Assembly (NCBI RefSeq): GCF_015832195.1
Contig: NC_052030.1
Span: 13,039,439-13,103,438 of the forward strand
Origin: Motacilla alba alba
Taxonomy: Eukaryota > Chordata > Aves > Passeriformes > Motacillidae
DNA length: 64,000 nucleotides
Direction of reading: 5' to 3'
The position numbers were made by a program, and so were the translations under genes. The first letter of the stretch is position 1; each line of letters starts with the position of its first letter. The notes below the pieces were generated by a model that searched no databases, was not told the DNA's origin, and saw only the letters and a program-made list of their open reading frames with translations. Positions 1 to 14,174 of the stretch are shown piece after piece.

Positions 1-3000
1 ATGCTGAGCCCAGCCTGAAGCTGCAGAGACAAACACCTCCCCTGGTTTCTAAGGGTCTTGTTTGCTGCCAGGCTTCCCACAGTGACACGGTGCAAGCCCA
101 CCCAGCCCTGCTATGAACAGGTATTAGCAGAGACCTGTGCGCATGAAAAATGAGTTTTACTGCACTAATCCACCTGAAGCATCTCGTAGAGCATATTGAT
201 TAAGAGAACTCTGATACCAATTCATTTCTAAGAAGTATTTTGGTTTGCTCTGCAGCTTTGTGGCAAACATCAATACATTATCCTCAGCCCAACAGAGCCG
301 AGGGAAACACGCAATGGGACATTTTTAAGGACTTACAATTCTGGGCAAAGATCCAGCTGGAGCTGCCAGTGTAATAGTTCCTTTGTGGTGTGACACAACG
401 TCTGCTGTGTGGTGTTACCAGCTGAAAATCCCCTCATTAACAGCCTCTCCTCAGGAATCACCTTTTGCTTCTTAAAATCAAGACTTGGCAGATCAAACTT
501 CAGTGGGTTTTTCCTCTCCGTGTTTCTTTTGCCCCCGTTTCCAGCACTGAGAACAGTCAGTTTCTCTCTGTGCAGTGGATTTGCACAGATTTTACACATT
601 TTCTGGGGCGGCAGTGACAGCAGAGCAGCTTCTGCCCAGCCCTTCTGAGGACATTTTTGAGTCTCTGCACACTCCGTGCTCACTGTGATTTATTTCTGCC
701 TGTGCAGAGCTTGTCCCCTCCGAGCACTGAGCTCAGAGCAGCCAGGGCCACCTGATGTGTCCCTGGTGCTGAGTGTCCCCTCTCCCACGGCACTGGCAGT
801 CGAGCTGCCTGGAGGATGAATGCTGCATTTCAGCAGGGCTGGCAAGACACATACATTTGCTTTCATTTTTGGGTCACGAAATTCAGTTTCATTTCAATTT
901 CAAATGATTAAAATTATGTAAAAATACCACAACATCAAGGAAAAAGTTATTTTAAAATGAAAAAATCAAAACATTTCATTTTGGAAATGTCAAAACAAGT
1001 TGTTTCCTTGACACAACAAGAACCTGGTAGCATCCTTTTCTTCTTTTTTTCTTCTGTCAGAGATGAAATTCCAAGGAAATTAGCATCATTTCACAAAGCT
1101 GCTTTACAGGAGTACAAATTCTGACTGAATAAACTCTGCCAAATTTCCCCCAATAAGCCTTAATCAAGTGGGGCCACAAATCAAAACAAAATCATCACGA
1201 TGAAACCTGCTCAATTAAAACCCCATCTCAGGGAATCCGCGGAACCTTTGGCACAGTGAGTGTGCTGTTCCCGTGTACAGGAAGGGACAGGAAGGCACAG
1301 AAGCACTTGGCACAAGCCTGGCATTCACGGCCTGCTCCCTCACACACTCACCAGCTGGCTGTGTGTAATTTGTTGAGATCAATGCTCTGAAGGATGCTGA
1401 AGTGTTAAACTCCCACTGCACTCCAGGGGAGTTTGGTGCTCTGAGAATCCGGCCTTCCATCTCCCTTTGGTGGATCTGCACACTCAGGCTCCTCTCCCCA
1501 GTTTTTACAGGGATTCTGCAAAGCCAGCTCTGTAAGAGACAAGGAGGAGCTCAGGTGCTGGAGTCACCCAGCTGCCTCTTTCTGCTGATTCTGTTTCTGG
1601 GCAGTTTTTTGGGCCAGCCCTTCACCTCCTGGGGGCAGGGGCAGCTCTGGGGGTGCAGCTCTGTCCAGGGCACACACAGACAATTCAAAGGGCCTCCTTC
1701 ACTCCTGCTGCTCCTTTGCTGCCGCAGCCGTGCCCCCGAGCTGCTGTTGGCTGTGCTGCAGTTCCCGTTTCCAGCTGACCAGGAGGCTCCCTGCCCACCA
1801 GCTGCTCGGGATGCTCCGTGGGCACAGGGCTGAGACAGCCCCGTGGCTGCTCCTGGCAATCAATCAGGGATGGCAGCAGAGCCCGAGCCAGGCTGGCACT
1901 GCCTGAGGAGCTGCCAGGAACCTGCTGGGCTCAGCCCACCTCCTCAGTGCTTCAGATTTTAGGAGCCACAATTGTTTGTAATCAACGTGACAACACTTTC
2001 TTGCTCCTGTTAAGGGGATTCCATCTTCCTCTTTCTCTCTGCATCACCCACTGCAGCCACCCGAGCACAGCAGGGAAGGATGAGCACGGGCAGCACCCCG
2101 AGCTCCTCATCTCTGAACTGAGAATGGCATTTGTCCCCCCAGCAGGACAGCTTAAAGAGCAGCAGTGACAACAACAGCTCTGCTTCTCACTCGTGAGAGG
2201 GAGGCTGCTCCCTTGTCTCTGGGCAATAAATACCTCCTCCACACACCCTGTGTTCACTCCCAGGGAAATTTATATTTTCTCTGTTAGAAAAAAATAAGAT
2301 CCTCCTTTAACGGGTTTTCATAACTTTACAGAAAATTGCTTCAAACCAAATAAAATACAAAAATTCTTTTGCATCAACAGATGAAAAAAGAAATTACCAC
2401 CCTCATTGTAGTTTTATGCATGACTGCCATTAAACTTTGGTCCGACAAACCAACAGCTGTTGGATTTCTTTGTAAATAAAAGAAATAGAGAAACTGGCTT
2501 AAAATGCTTTTTCTTTAAGGCTGTAAGAGAAATGTAAATTCTTCCAGCCCGTTCTGGACTCCTAAATTAGTTAGAAAAAGCACTGGGCTAATGTATTCTC
2601 TGCCTCCTTGCATTCACTCATCTCCCATCTCCATCACTGCATTGCAGACTGGAAGCGTCGCTATTTTTTTTGACAACATTCTCATTTTTCCAGCTTCCAA
2701 GAAATCTCTAGACAGGGATTGTCAGTTCTAATTATGCAGCTGGTGCTGCAGCAACAGGTGCTCACGAGGGCTCAGGAACAACGTTTCACCTTTTGCAGAG
2801 GGATGCCAGGTCCTGCACACGAGGGCAGCAGGAGGGGAGGCAGGCAGGTGGAGCAGGGGAGCTGCTGACGGTGGCCCCTTGCCGAGCCCTCCCAGCACAC
2901 CTGCAAGGGGCACCTGGGCTGCTGGGGGCACGGGGACGCTCAGGCTGAGCTCTGTGGAGCTTTCCAGCACACGGAGCCAGCTGAGCACCGAGAGCTCCCA

Positions 3001-4739
3001 GCTGGGAGTGTGCCCACGTAATTCAGCTGCACATCTCACTCCAGACACCGCAGCACGGGGCAGCCCCAGCAGCCTGGGCACCTCTGTGCCAGGACACACA
3101 GCACGGGCAGGGCACGGCCCAGCCCTGCACCAGACTGCACCGGATGCTCAAGGGTCCAGTCTTTAGGAGAGCCAGGTCCCACCCGTCAGGGGTGACATCC
3201 CTTTGACTCTGGAAAGCTTTGATCCTACCCCAAACAGCCTCAAACAGGAACAGCCCTGAGATTTTAACTCCTGTCCAAACAGGGATGGGTCATTCATCAG
3301 TTTTAATTAGGGACAGCACTGATGAGCACTGACGTGGCCAAGCACGAGCCCAGACCTCCACAAAGGGGATGAGAGCTGCACGGGAGAAGTGACTGAAAAG
3401 CCCCTGCAGAGAGAGGAGAATGCCAGGATGAAAGGAGAGGAGGAGTTTGAACTCCTCCGTGTCCCACAAGCCCAGACCTGGACCTGCAGGCACCAACCTG
3501 AGCTGAGGCATTCCCAGCTGGCACAGAACAGAACAATGCCCAAACGCTGCTGGCATCACCTGTGGAACCCACACCCCCCCAGCAAGGGCACTGCCTTTCA
3601 GCCACTGCAGCACAGCCCAAAGGAGATGAATCTGCTCAGCAACGGCAGACTTCAGAGCTACCAGGACAAAGAGATTTCCATCTTGCTAATAGGAGGGCTT
3701 CAAAGAGTTAAGGATCCAGTCCTCTTTCTGCCACAGTTTGCCCAGGAAAAGTCTGGTTCTGCTCCTCTGGCAAGTGTTCAGATATCCAACATCACAACTC
3801 AGGAAAAAAAGGGAAAATCTGTTGCAATATACATCTACTCATGCATACACGGCAGGCTCTGGAAAGTTGGCCAACACTTTGAAGTGACAGGGGAAAAATA
3901 ATGCAACAGCAAAGCATGAAAAATTTCTGAAAGAGTCCTACGCCTTTTTAAGCCAAGAATCACTTGCAGAGAAGCATAAATAAGCAGGACTGGGCTCCAA
4001 CAGCAGCCACAATACACAAGTGCCAGATGAAAGCTGCCAGAGCCAGCACGGCCAGGCTGCAGAGCCACAGGATGTTTTCCAGCCCTCCCTGGCTGTGACA
4101 GTGACTCCAGAGTTTGCACTGCAGTGGGGAGAGAACCCTTTGTGTGGGGACACCAGCAGGGAGGGGATTCCTGAGCTCTCCCGAGGCACCAACACCAGCT
4201 GCCCTCTGGGGTTCCTGAGAGCAGGGAGGGCTCTGGGCACGGAGCTGTGCCCCAGGCTCCCAGGGGCACCGGGCTGGGGCTCAGTGCCACCCCAGTGTGC
4301 AGCCCGGCTGCCCTGGCAGCAGCTCTGCTCCCACCAGGCTGGAAGGGAGCTCTGATCCTCGTCCAGCACCTGCAGAGCCCTGTGCCCAGCCTGCACTGTA
4401 CATCCCCAGGCAAGCCCCTCCTGAGGGGGGCTGAGCTGAGCCCTGAGCTGAGCCCAGGCTGCCCCAGCCTCTCCCTGGGGACAGGAATCATCCAAACCCA
4501 CTTGCTCCCCGCCCTGAACAGGGGTCATTATTCTGACAAATGAGTTAAATCTCTCTCAGTCAGCAACGAGGACCCTGAATTATTCAGCATGCATCCGTCT
4601 TTCTCCCTTACAAAAATGGCCTGTGAAGCAATAAGTGTATTTCACTTGAACCACTTGTGAAAGATGTAAGACAGTTTGGGTTCACTCCAATGCCCCTTGA
4701 AGTCAATGCGAGCCTTTCATTTAATTTTCATTTAATTAA

Positions 4740-4985
4740 TTTCATTAAATTTGCAGATGATGCCAAGCTGGGAGGGGTTAGAAGTTCTCTGGAGAACAAG
4801 CTTAGAATTCAAAATGATCTTTGTAGTGTAGAAAAGTATCTGAAATAAATAGATGAGATTGAAGAAAGGTAAGGGCAAAGTACAAAGCTGGAGAGAAACA
4901 ATTAAGCACAGGATGGGGAGGATTGGCCTGGTGACATCAGTGCAGAAAAGGATTTGAACCAGACAGGATCTGACTAGAAACTCTT
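4740..4985 (+). mobile_element. Degraded CR1-type LINE fragment (reverse-transcriptase region)
   Basis: The plus strand reads KFADDAKLGGV from 4748, the FADD-box neighbourhood typical of the reverse transcriptase of CR1 LINEs, the main retrotransposon of birds. The order of later motifs (a sequence like GGGCAAAGTAC, then GAGAGAAACAAT, then GAAAAGGATTTG) also follows the CR1 ORF2 layout just after the RT core. Stop codons and indels interrupt the frame at 4846 and afterwards, so it is a dead copy. It lies antisense to TMEM132D. Its boundaries are approximate. Divergence looks high, so this may be an old CR1 subfamily. Confidence 0.6.
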
Positions 4986-7566
4986 CAGCTCTAGGGACTG
5001 CTGAGGACTGAGATGATAATTAACAACTGCAGCAACATTTCAGATCTGCTCAGCAAATGACTTTCGAGAATGTTTTCCACAGCTGAAGTGTTGCTCCTTT
5101 CATCTCAGTTGGAAAATTCCAGTGATTTTTACACCTTACAATGATATAAGGGAGGCACAACTTTTCCTGTCTGTAGTCCATGCATGCCATCTACAAGAAA
5201 TGCAGTTTTTCTGGGTAAGAAGGGACACAAGTATTTCATCTTCGTTCCTCAGATTCAATATTGATCACAAAAGGAGAAGGCCCTGTTGTACTGGGAAATG
5301 TGTTCTGCACATCCTCCCCTCCAGAGGACAGAGCAGAGTGTGCTCTGCACCCTCCTGATCCCCTCAGTGCACTACACTTTACCAATTCATGCTGCTGCTA
5401 TGCAGTTAAATAAGTTTGCAGTGCACAAAGTAAATATTACTTTGAACTTCTTCTTAGCTCCTTAGACGTGAGAAAATGCTCAAGATATTGTTCCCACCTG
5501 TATTTATAGCATTAGTTGTGAAGCATCCTGACGTGCAAGACAAACCACTGCCTGAAAATTGATCACATTGCATTAAATCAAGAAGATTCAAGGAAAAAAA
5601 AAACATATTAAAAAGCTGGAAGCAAAGGCATCCTGTTTTCCTCAGCCAGCTAAACAAGAGCCTGGTTCAGGACAGTGCAATCACTATGGATCAATACTGT
5701 TTCATTTCTGTGTCTCTTTCTTTGCACAGTCAAGTAAAATAATAACAACAACGGTGCTGCTGATGAACATTTATATTTGAACCAGTCCCATTATCCTACA
5801 GCATTTCAGCATTTTGCAAAAAAACCTCCTGACAACACTTTGTAAAGCACATCAGAGCGGGGCTCAGTGCTCATGACACAAATGTGTGTCCGTGTGCATT
5901 TCTCATATGAGCACCTATTTATACAGAACAGACAGCGCTAGCTCATTGTGGGAGTGCAGGAATTAACTGCTCACAAAGCTTTCCTGTGCTGGGAATGTTA
6001 TCTGCAAGGCTATCTGGCATGAGAAACGAAGTCTCATTCCTGCGACGTTGGAGAATAATCAACCAGTGAAAATAGCTACATTTAGCATCAACAGGCAAGC
6101 CAGGCCAGAAACATTTCCTCTCACACAGTCCAGAACAACTTATGAACCAAGCCCACACTTGTGGAGCGGGCAGCAGTCCAGGTGAGGACTGACGAGATGC
6201 AGTTTCTATTTCATCTCTGCCATTTGACCTCATAAAAGGTGTTTTTTGTGCTCTGTTTATTCATGAATGTTTTATTCATGGCTGCTCGTGTCACGGGGCG
6301 GGCTCTGACGGGCTCTGCAGCTCCTGGGAGACGCTGCAGGAGCTTTCCCCGTGAAAATGTGCCCAGAGGGGCAGTGCCAGGCGTGGCCAGAGCAAAGCCC
6401 TGCCCTGGCAGAACAGCCCGCACACAGCTCTGGGGCTCGGGGGCTGCCTCTGCCAGCCCAGAGCAAAGAGAGCTCTCACAGCATGCCCAGGGTCTCTGCA
6501 GAGGACAGGAACATCAGCTTTTCTCCCCAGAGCAAACCAGCGAGCCCAGCTGTGCCCAGCTGCCAGAGCAGCCCAGGGGTGGCACAGCAGGGCAGCCAGG
6601 GGAGCGGAGGATCTCGCTGCCAAGCTGAGCCCACAGCTCCTCCAAGCTTCCCTCTGCTTGCAGAGGAATGACAAGAGAAACACACTCAATAAAATATTTC
6701 AGGAGCTGGTTTCAGCCAGGCTAGGGAATCGAAGGTGGAGGATAATTTGAAAGCATTTTGTAAGATTTTAGCTGCTTGTTCCCATTGACTCTGATGGGAG
6801 TCGTGCTGCTTTGATCTTTCAAATGCTTTCACACTCCTTCCATCCTGACAAGCACTCCTACCACGGATCTATTTACTGGGAAATTGAGCTGGGGCCTGAA
6901 GCTTGATATCTGAACTATCTTCAAACAACCAAGAGCAAAGAATAGCCAGGCTCTAAAAGAGGCTCCATCTGAACACCCACTGCACGTTGTACTGACACAC
7001 CCTGCGTGTCCTGTGTTTGGGAACTGACGGTGGTAATGCAAACCTCATGGCTGCTCAATCCCCAGGGGTCAGTGAGGCTGTCTGCCTCAGGAAGATGCTC
7101 TGGACTCCCTAAGATTACTCAGATTTTTTTTTTTCCAGAAGCAGAGGTGATCCCCAGCATGGAAAGAAGAGGAAAGCTGATTACAGGACGTGCAGAGCTC
7201 CTCCCTGGACTCTTCTCTGCTGTCTCACCCAGCCTCTGTGTGGGATGTGCATAACCCAGTGGACTGAGACACAGCAGGTAAGAACAGGGTCCTTAATCCT
7301 TTCCTTGCCATTTGTGTGGAAAGCAGGATTCCATATAAAGGAGGGAGAAGGAAATGGAGATGTGATTTTTGCAAGAGAACTATGGAAATCCCAGGGTGGA
7401 GTTGTTCATGCCTTCAGGATGCCGGGAACGAAGCTGCAGTTCCAACTTGTTGGTTTCCAAACTCAAAAAGAGTTGTTCTGTCCCCTCAGACATGGAGAGA
7501 GGTTCCAGAGGAGGATCCACCTGGATCTCTGAGCCTTCTTCTTCCCTCAGACATGTGCAGGCAGGG

Positions 7567-7974
7567 GGATTTCCGTTGCTCTGCAGCCAGAGGGGGTGGG
7601 TTTCAGTCCTGCAGGGCTTTCACAAGCTGGACACTCCCTGCATGAGCAGGCACTCGTGTCTGGAGGATTTCCATTGCTCCGCAGCCAGAGGGGGTGGGTT
7701 TCAGTCCTGCAGGGCTTTCACAAGCTGGACACTCCCTGCATGAGCAGGCACTCGTGTCTGGAGGATTTGAGGATTTCCATTGCTCTGCAGCCAGAGGGGG
7801 TGGGTTTCAGTCCTGGTTTGAGTCCTGCAGGGCTTTCACAAGCTGGACACTCCCTGCATGAGCAGGCACTCGTGTCTGGAGGATTTCCATTGCTCTGCAG
7901 CCAGAGGGGGTGGGTTTCAGTCCTGCAGGGCTTTCACAAGCTGGACACTCCCTGCACGTGAGCAGGCACTCAGG
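7567..7974. repeat. Minisatellite, four copies of a 98-bp unit
   Basis: Units start with GGATTTCC at 7567, 7665, 7771 and 7881. The basic unit is 98 bp. The second interval is 106 bp because GGATTTGA is duplicated, and the third is 110 bp because of a 12-bp insertion (GGTTTGAGTCCT). Otherwise copies are nearly identical, including TTTCACAAGCTGGACACTCC. This array explains the overlapping open frames seen here. Confidence 0.92.
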
Positions 7975-9207
7975 GGAGGCAGCACTCACATGGAATCTGA
8001 GGCTGTCCTGCCTCCTGCCAGGGACACAGGACACCCAGGGAATGGCCTGGATTTCACCACGAGGGCTTTCCTGCAGATCCCCACTGCTGGCTGGCATGGA
8101 AGGTCACTGTGGAGGCTCCCTGGAGTAGAGCAATTCCTATTCCTGGAACTCCTTGTAAAACTTCTGACTAAATTGATGAGAAAAGGTAATTTCCTTAATA
8201 CAGCAGCTGTGTCCTGCAGAAGGAGGCTCCCTGGCAATACATTATTGCTCACACAATTTCAAAGCTCACCTACCTTAAGCAAATCTGGCTGTTTCAGCTA
8301 AAAGTTGTGCAGCTCTAGGCAATCTTTATCACATGAGCAGATGATCTTTTTAACACCTCGAGTTCCTGAGCTTCGTATCATTCACTAAATCAATCTCCCT
8401 TTCATGATTTGTATTTATACCAATGCCCAATTCTATTACAACTCTCTCTTATGCTTTCTCAATTTCCTCTGTTATTCTTTTTTAGGTCTATAATATAATT
8501 TCAGTGCCTTACTCAGAGGCTGTCACTTCATATTTACGAACTGAAACTTGAACGTGCATTATTACTTTATTTTTATGAAAATCCATGATAACTAATGCAG
8601 TGATTCAATTTCTACCAAGAGGCTTTATGTTTGGTTTCCTATCTGGCCTCCAACCCTCATTCCTCCAAACAAACTTTTACATCTCTATTTACATACTGGG
8701 ATCATTAAGGTTCTTTTCATCTCCCTGTCTCAGTGGCTTCAGAAGCAATAATGGATTTAGGCAGGAGTTTAATTAGGGACTCTCTTTTCTGTGTTTCAGG
8801 CTACATTTCACGTGAAAGGGTAAAATATGCCTCTAACAAATGCAAGGCTTGATGAAAGCCCCCAGGAGCTCCAGGCTAGGGAAGGTTTAGTGGAGCAGAG
8901 AATTCCTGAGTGGGAGATCCTGGTGCTGGGTCGTTCCACGGGAGGCTGGCACTCATTTTGTACCTGTGCAAGAAAACCCCCTCTGCAGCTTGCCTGTTTT
9001 GCCATGGTACCCTGGCAGACACAATCAGGCTGTTTTCAGCAAGGTTCTTCCTTGTTTTCTTTCTTCAGGGAGCACGGCCTTGGTCAGAGTTCCCTCTCAG
9101 AGACACTGCCCAGCCCTGCCCTGCTCTGCCCACTCCTGTCCTGCTGCGAAGGGCAGGGGAAGCACAGGAGGCTGTTCCAGGTCCCTGCAGGGGCAGCCCC
9201 TGGCTGA

Positions 9208-9268
9208 AGGCTGGGCTCAGGAGAACACCGAGCTCCAGGCTGGGCTCAGGAGAACACCCAGCTCCAGG
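9208..9268. repeat. Two-copy 30-bp direct repeat
   Basis: GCTGGGCTCAGGAGAACACC is followed by GAGCTCCAG and then repeated about 30 bp later with one or two changes. This is a small local duplication. Confidence 0.7.
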
Positions 9269-10499
9269 AACCCTGGCTGAGTGCTGGCCTCATTCTGCCT
9301 CTGTGGCTAAAGCCACCAGAAGCCAGGGCAGCCTGCAGTGCCCGGGGATGTGCCAGCACACACTGGCCCGGCTCCTTCCCTCACTGCTGCCTGTGCTGAA
9401 GGGGAAGGAAGTCCTCCCTCACACAGTGAGGTTCTGGGGCCATCCCATTCCCTAGAAATTTCTTTCCTGCAGTTTTCCTGTGTTGAGCACGCTTTATGGT
9501 ATTCAGGGTCTCATTTTATCCACTCAACAGCAACAAAACAACCAAGCAGCCTGCCCAGGAAACCGTGTCAGCACTGAGCCTTGCTGCAGATCAGATGGCA
9601 GCTGTCAGCTCAGGCACTGCAGAGGCCAGGGGGAGGCTAATCACACCCCACCCAGCTCCAGAGGCATGATCCCAGGGAATGCTGCCCAGGGAGCAGAGAG
9701 CTCCACGTGAGATTAGACACACACGTTGTTAACCTGGCAACAAAGGGCACCATCTGGAGAACTACCTGTCCAGGTGTCTTCAAAAAGGAGCAGAGCACAG
9801 ACACTGCCCTGCCAGAGGGGCTGTGAAATCCCGGCGATGGGATCCTGAGCCTGGGGAACACCGCCTTCCAAGATGTGTACAAGCCTGAAACCCAGCTCAG
9901 CACCATCAAAAAGTGAAGAACTTTCAAGGAAACAGGGGCAGGCTCGTGGCTGTGGCGCTGGCCCAAGGGCAATTGGCCGTGGCTGCTGTTTGCTCCCAGC
10001 CCTGCTCAGACACGCACCCCTCAGCGAGGAACACCTCCTCCTCCCCTCATCCCTGAGCGTGCACAGCCATCCCATCAACCACACTGGGATCCATCTGGAC
10101 TGCAGTGGCAGGAAGGAGATCCCCTCATTAACACCAGTTGTCTGTGTGGGTGCATGTGAGACTGACTTTTTCCTTTGCTGACAGCCAAGTGCAATTAATA
10201 TAATGCTCACAGACAATGCATAAAATACACCTTAGTAGCAGCCATTGTGCCTTCAGAAGCCTCCTCGCCAGGGCAAACGATACTTCCCTTCATTACTGAA
10301 GTTTCACTTCTCCCTCTCTGCCTTTCAGCGGGATGAAATGGAGCATGTAATGGAATGTCATATTCATAGATTTCACTCTGCTATCAGCTCCAGGTCTGCA
10401 CAAAGTCTCAAACACTACAACAGCTTTTCACACGCTCACAAATGCTCAAAGAAATTGCTGAGAGCACTCAAATCCCCAAGTCCAAAGAAGATGCCCTAA

Positions 10500-10745
10500 A
10501 TTTACGCAAACAAAACCCCTTTACAGCTGCAAAATAATTACCTGCTTGCAAATAATCACATTATTTTAATAGTTATTATAAGGAACAGATTATTTAAGTT
10601 GGGAGAAAAGATCAGCTTTCTATAATACCCACCTGCTCTAAATACACAGTTACACTTTTAGTTAAAATTGAAGAGCCATTAAAGCCACTTTTTGAAGGTG
10701 CTTAGGTTTCTAATTTGCAATTAAATTAATTGGATTTGAATGCCT
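10500..10745. other. AT-rich single-copy block, candidate conserved non-coding DNA
   Basis: The stretch is rich in homeodomain-type cores (TAATTA, ATTAATTGG, AATAATTACC) and contains no repeat or open frame. It contrasts with its GC-rich surroundings. Conservation cannot be seen from one sequence, so the call is only a pointer. Confidence 0.25.
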
Positions 10746-12136
10746 AAATTGATTCAGAAATCAGGCTTATCATCCAATAACCAGTTCAAGAGGACGATCC
10801 TGCAAACCAAGGCTGAAACAGGAGAGTTTTCAGCATTTCTGTGGGCAGCTGATGGGGGAACCAACGGCACTGGTGTGTCCTACAAAGAAACACAGCACCA
10901 GAGAGCAGAGCCTGTCACACGAGTAAAGCACAAGAGCTGCTACAGACAATCATTCTGGTAATAAACTGCACCCAGGAAACTCCTGGTACTCTGGCATCTC
11001 GAGCACTTTTCAGATGTGTTTGACTGCTTTACCTTCTTTTCTCTTGAAATCCTTAATTACTGCATGATTTTTATGTAACTGCAAAGAGAAAAAGTACACG
11101 GGTAACCAAAAGTCACCATCCTAAAAGAAATGCAGAATGGTCCAGACAGTGAATAAGAGAAGAAACCTTCAGTCAACTGACCTGCACAGAGTCTGTTACA
11201 TAAGAAATCTGAAAATATTTCTAAATCCTTCCTTACTCAGCCACGGATGTTTTATCATGACAGAATTTGGTATGGGCTGTGATTAAGTGAAATTTCACAG
11301 CAGTGATTTCTGGAGAGCCTGTGCTCTGTCCTAGTTAGGGTTATGGATGTTATTACCAACCCTAATGACAATGCTTATACATTCCATTTTACATCTCAAA
11401 GCACTCCTGGGATTTAGCATTAATGCTCTTTGTGTGCCTGGGTGATTGAGCACCGTGACACACCTTTTGTGTGCGTCTGCTGAGACACATCAGATCAACC
11501 AGGGCCCACAATGGCCCGGCCATGGCCCAGCTGAAAGCTCATGGCAGAGCCCACAGCACCGCCCTGCAGTGCAGCAGCTCAGAAACCATCCCAGGGATAT
11601 CCAATTGTTCTGCACTCCTGTTAAGGGAGGAATGAAAATCAAGTGTCACACGCTGTGTGCAGGCTGAGCCCTCATTAGAATCTGCAATGCCAAAAATCCC
11701 TCCCAGGTTTAACCATTAGAGCACGATTCCTTCCTTCATTAGAACAAAGGCAGAGCAGGACAGCATTGAAAATTCAGGTTCATTATGGCCTGTGCACCCC
11801 CGCCCTCCTAACTCACACAGCCTCCCCTTTTCCTGCTCAGATGCATGTCCAGGGTCACCCCCGGTACCTCCAGCTGCCTCTGGGAGCTCTGGGAACCCTG
11901 CAGGTATTCTATTCCACAGCTGATGTTCAGGGCAGCTCAGCTCTGCCCAGCATTTCTGTGCTAACTCCAGAAGATGAGCCTCTCCCTCAGCACATATGGA
12001 CACACTCCTTGGATTTGAGCACGTTTGAATCAGCTGAAAAGATCTTGCCACGTGTATTTTTATTTTAGCAACACCAACCCCTTCCACAACGTCTGGGCAG
12101 TCCTGCAAGGGATGAGCAAAAGCAAAGTCATTCAGT

Positions 12137-12382
12137 GGCTATGGAAATCCCAAACATGGTGTAACTTCTGGCTCTGGAAATCCTAAACATGGCATGGTGT
12201 AACTTCTGGCTATGGAAATCCTAAATATGGTGTAACTTCTGGCTCTGGAAATCCCAAACATGACACGGTGTAACTTCTGGCTATGGAAATCCCAAACATC
12301 GTGTAACTTCCGGCTATGGCAATCCCAAACATGACATGGCGTAGCTTCTGGCTATGCAAATCCTAAACATGGTGTAGCTTCT
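12137..12382. repeat. Minisatellite with alternating 33- and 38-bp units
   Basis: Seven units begin GGCTATGG, GGCTCTGG or GGCTATGC at 12137, 12170, 12208, 12241, 12279, 12312 and 12350. Their lengths are 33, 38, 33, 38, 33, 38 and 33 bp. The long form carries a 5-bp insert after AAACATG (for example GCATG or ACACG). The effective repeat is therefore a 71-bp dimer. Confidence 0.95.
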
Positions 12383-14174
12383 CACTGCGTGGTAACACAG
12401 CAGCACAGAGCTCTGTGCCAGCAGCTGTGGGGTGGCTCAGAGCTGGCACCAGCAGCCATGAATAAAGACCTCACCTCACCAAAGAGTGGCAGACGGGCAC
12501 TGGAACTGCTGAGCACACTGGGAACTCCTCAGGAGGAAGATGGAAGTTTATAGGCATCAACACAGGCTCCTGTTTGGAGACAGGGTTAGGGGACGGGATC
12601 AGCCTCGCCAGGGATGGGATGGTGCTCAGGCAGCAAGGGAACGGCTGTGCAAAGCCTGGGTGGCATTTACAGGAGCACACAGCACAGAGAGGCACCCCTG
12701 GCACCTCCCAGTGCTGCAGATTCCTGCTCCAGAGCCACTCCTTCCTTCCCAGTGCTGGCACCGGGAGCAGCCCGGATGAGCTCAGCCGGGGAGCAGAGCA
12801 GGCAGACAGCTCATTCCAAAGAAGAGGATTCATCTTCACTGAGCTGCACTCCTGGGCAGCAGAGCCAGGGATGGCAGCCCCGTGTGGGCCTTCAACAGTC
12901 GCAGGGCTGCACCCCAGCCGTGCTGCAGCTCACTGGGGACATCATCAGCCCCTCTGGTTCAGCAGGGGTCACATTCGCTCACTGCGAGCCCCCCTGGCAT
13001 TACTGGTCAGATATCCTTTCCATTCTGCCTCGTTCTTTTTATGGCTGCAGACATATGCCTCCCTAGAAAGGAAGAGAAATACCCACAGGAAGAGATTATC
13101 ATCCCTGGCTCTACAAAAACACATTTTTTTTCCCATGAAGCACAAAACCCCCAGATTCCTGGGTATTTTCTGTAGAATTCTGAAGAAGCCTCAACTCAGA
13201 AATTATTTGGATTTTTTTTTCCATTACAGAGAAGTTTTTTATCTTATAAGCTTACAGCCTTTCAGAAACATAAAGGAAGTGCAGGCAACAGTGACTGTGG
13301 CAGTCCCACAGGGGTTTTCAGCATGGATGATTACAAAAAGGCAAATAACACCACAGAAACCTCGTTACTTCCCAAGATTCACATCAGAATGATGAATTGG
13401 CAGAATATGAAAGAGACAAATCCAGTAACTTCAACAGCTTTAGGTGAGTTCCAGACAATTCCTGGGAGGTGCAAGTCTCGTGTATTGGTTCCACATTCAG
13501 AATTCATCTTTGCCACGTCTGTTTTCCATACTAGAGAGAGATTAAAATTGTGCCTTCTCCCTCTATAACCAACACCAGCAGCACATGAACTGAACTCTAC
13601 AGTTATTATTACAACTCTTAGTTCTGACAGTGCATTTTTCTGGGTTTGTCCTGTATTCCTGGAGCAGAGCACAAGAGGCATTTTCATTTTTAAAGCTGCT
13701 CCATCCTAAGGTGAAAAGGTCAGATGGATTCTGATGTCAGGAATAGTGAAACTGAGTTGGAACGACAGGACATGATTTCATCATTTTCTATCAAAATGAA
13801 ATGTTTAGACATTGCAGAAAATAAAAACATACATTTGCTGACTTAAATCAAGATTGTTTCCAAGAAGGATCAAAATTTTTTGGGGCTGGATAAAGGCAGT
13901 TCAGCTGGTGGGAGAAATCCCTTTATATTATGGAAAACCATGGCACAACCTTGATCTTCACTGAAGATCTCTCAAGGCACAGATTCATCAGCTATGTTAT
14001 ACATTATGTATATAAAATATTGCACATTCTGGTGAGCCAGATTGACAGATCACTGCTGCTCAAACAAGAGCTTCTGCTGGCTCTTCCCACTCTGCCCTGC
14101 TCCTGGGCAGGATGATTCCCTCTCTAATCCCTGCACTGATCCCTGAGCCAGGCTGGGCTGAGCACTAGGCTCCC

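Noticed and set aside
12574..13392. 272-residue open frame
   Set aside because: No recognised domain or start context; overlapping frames of similar length in other phases suggest low stop density in GC-rich DNA.
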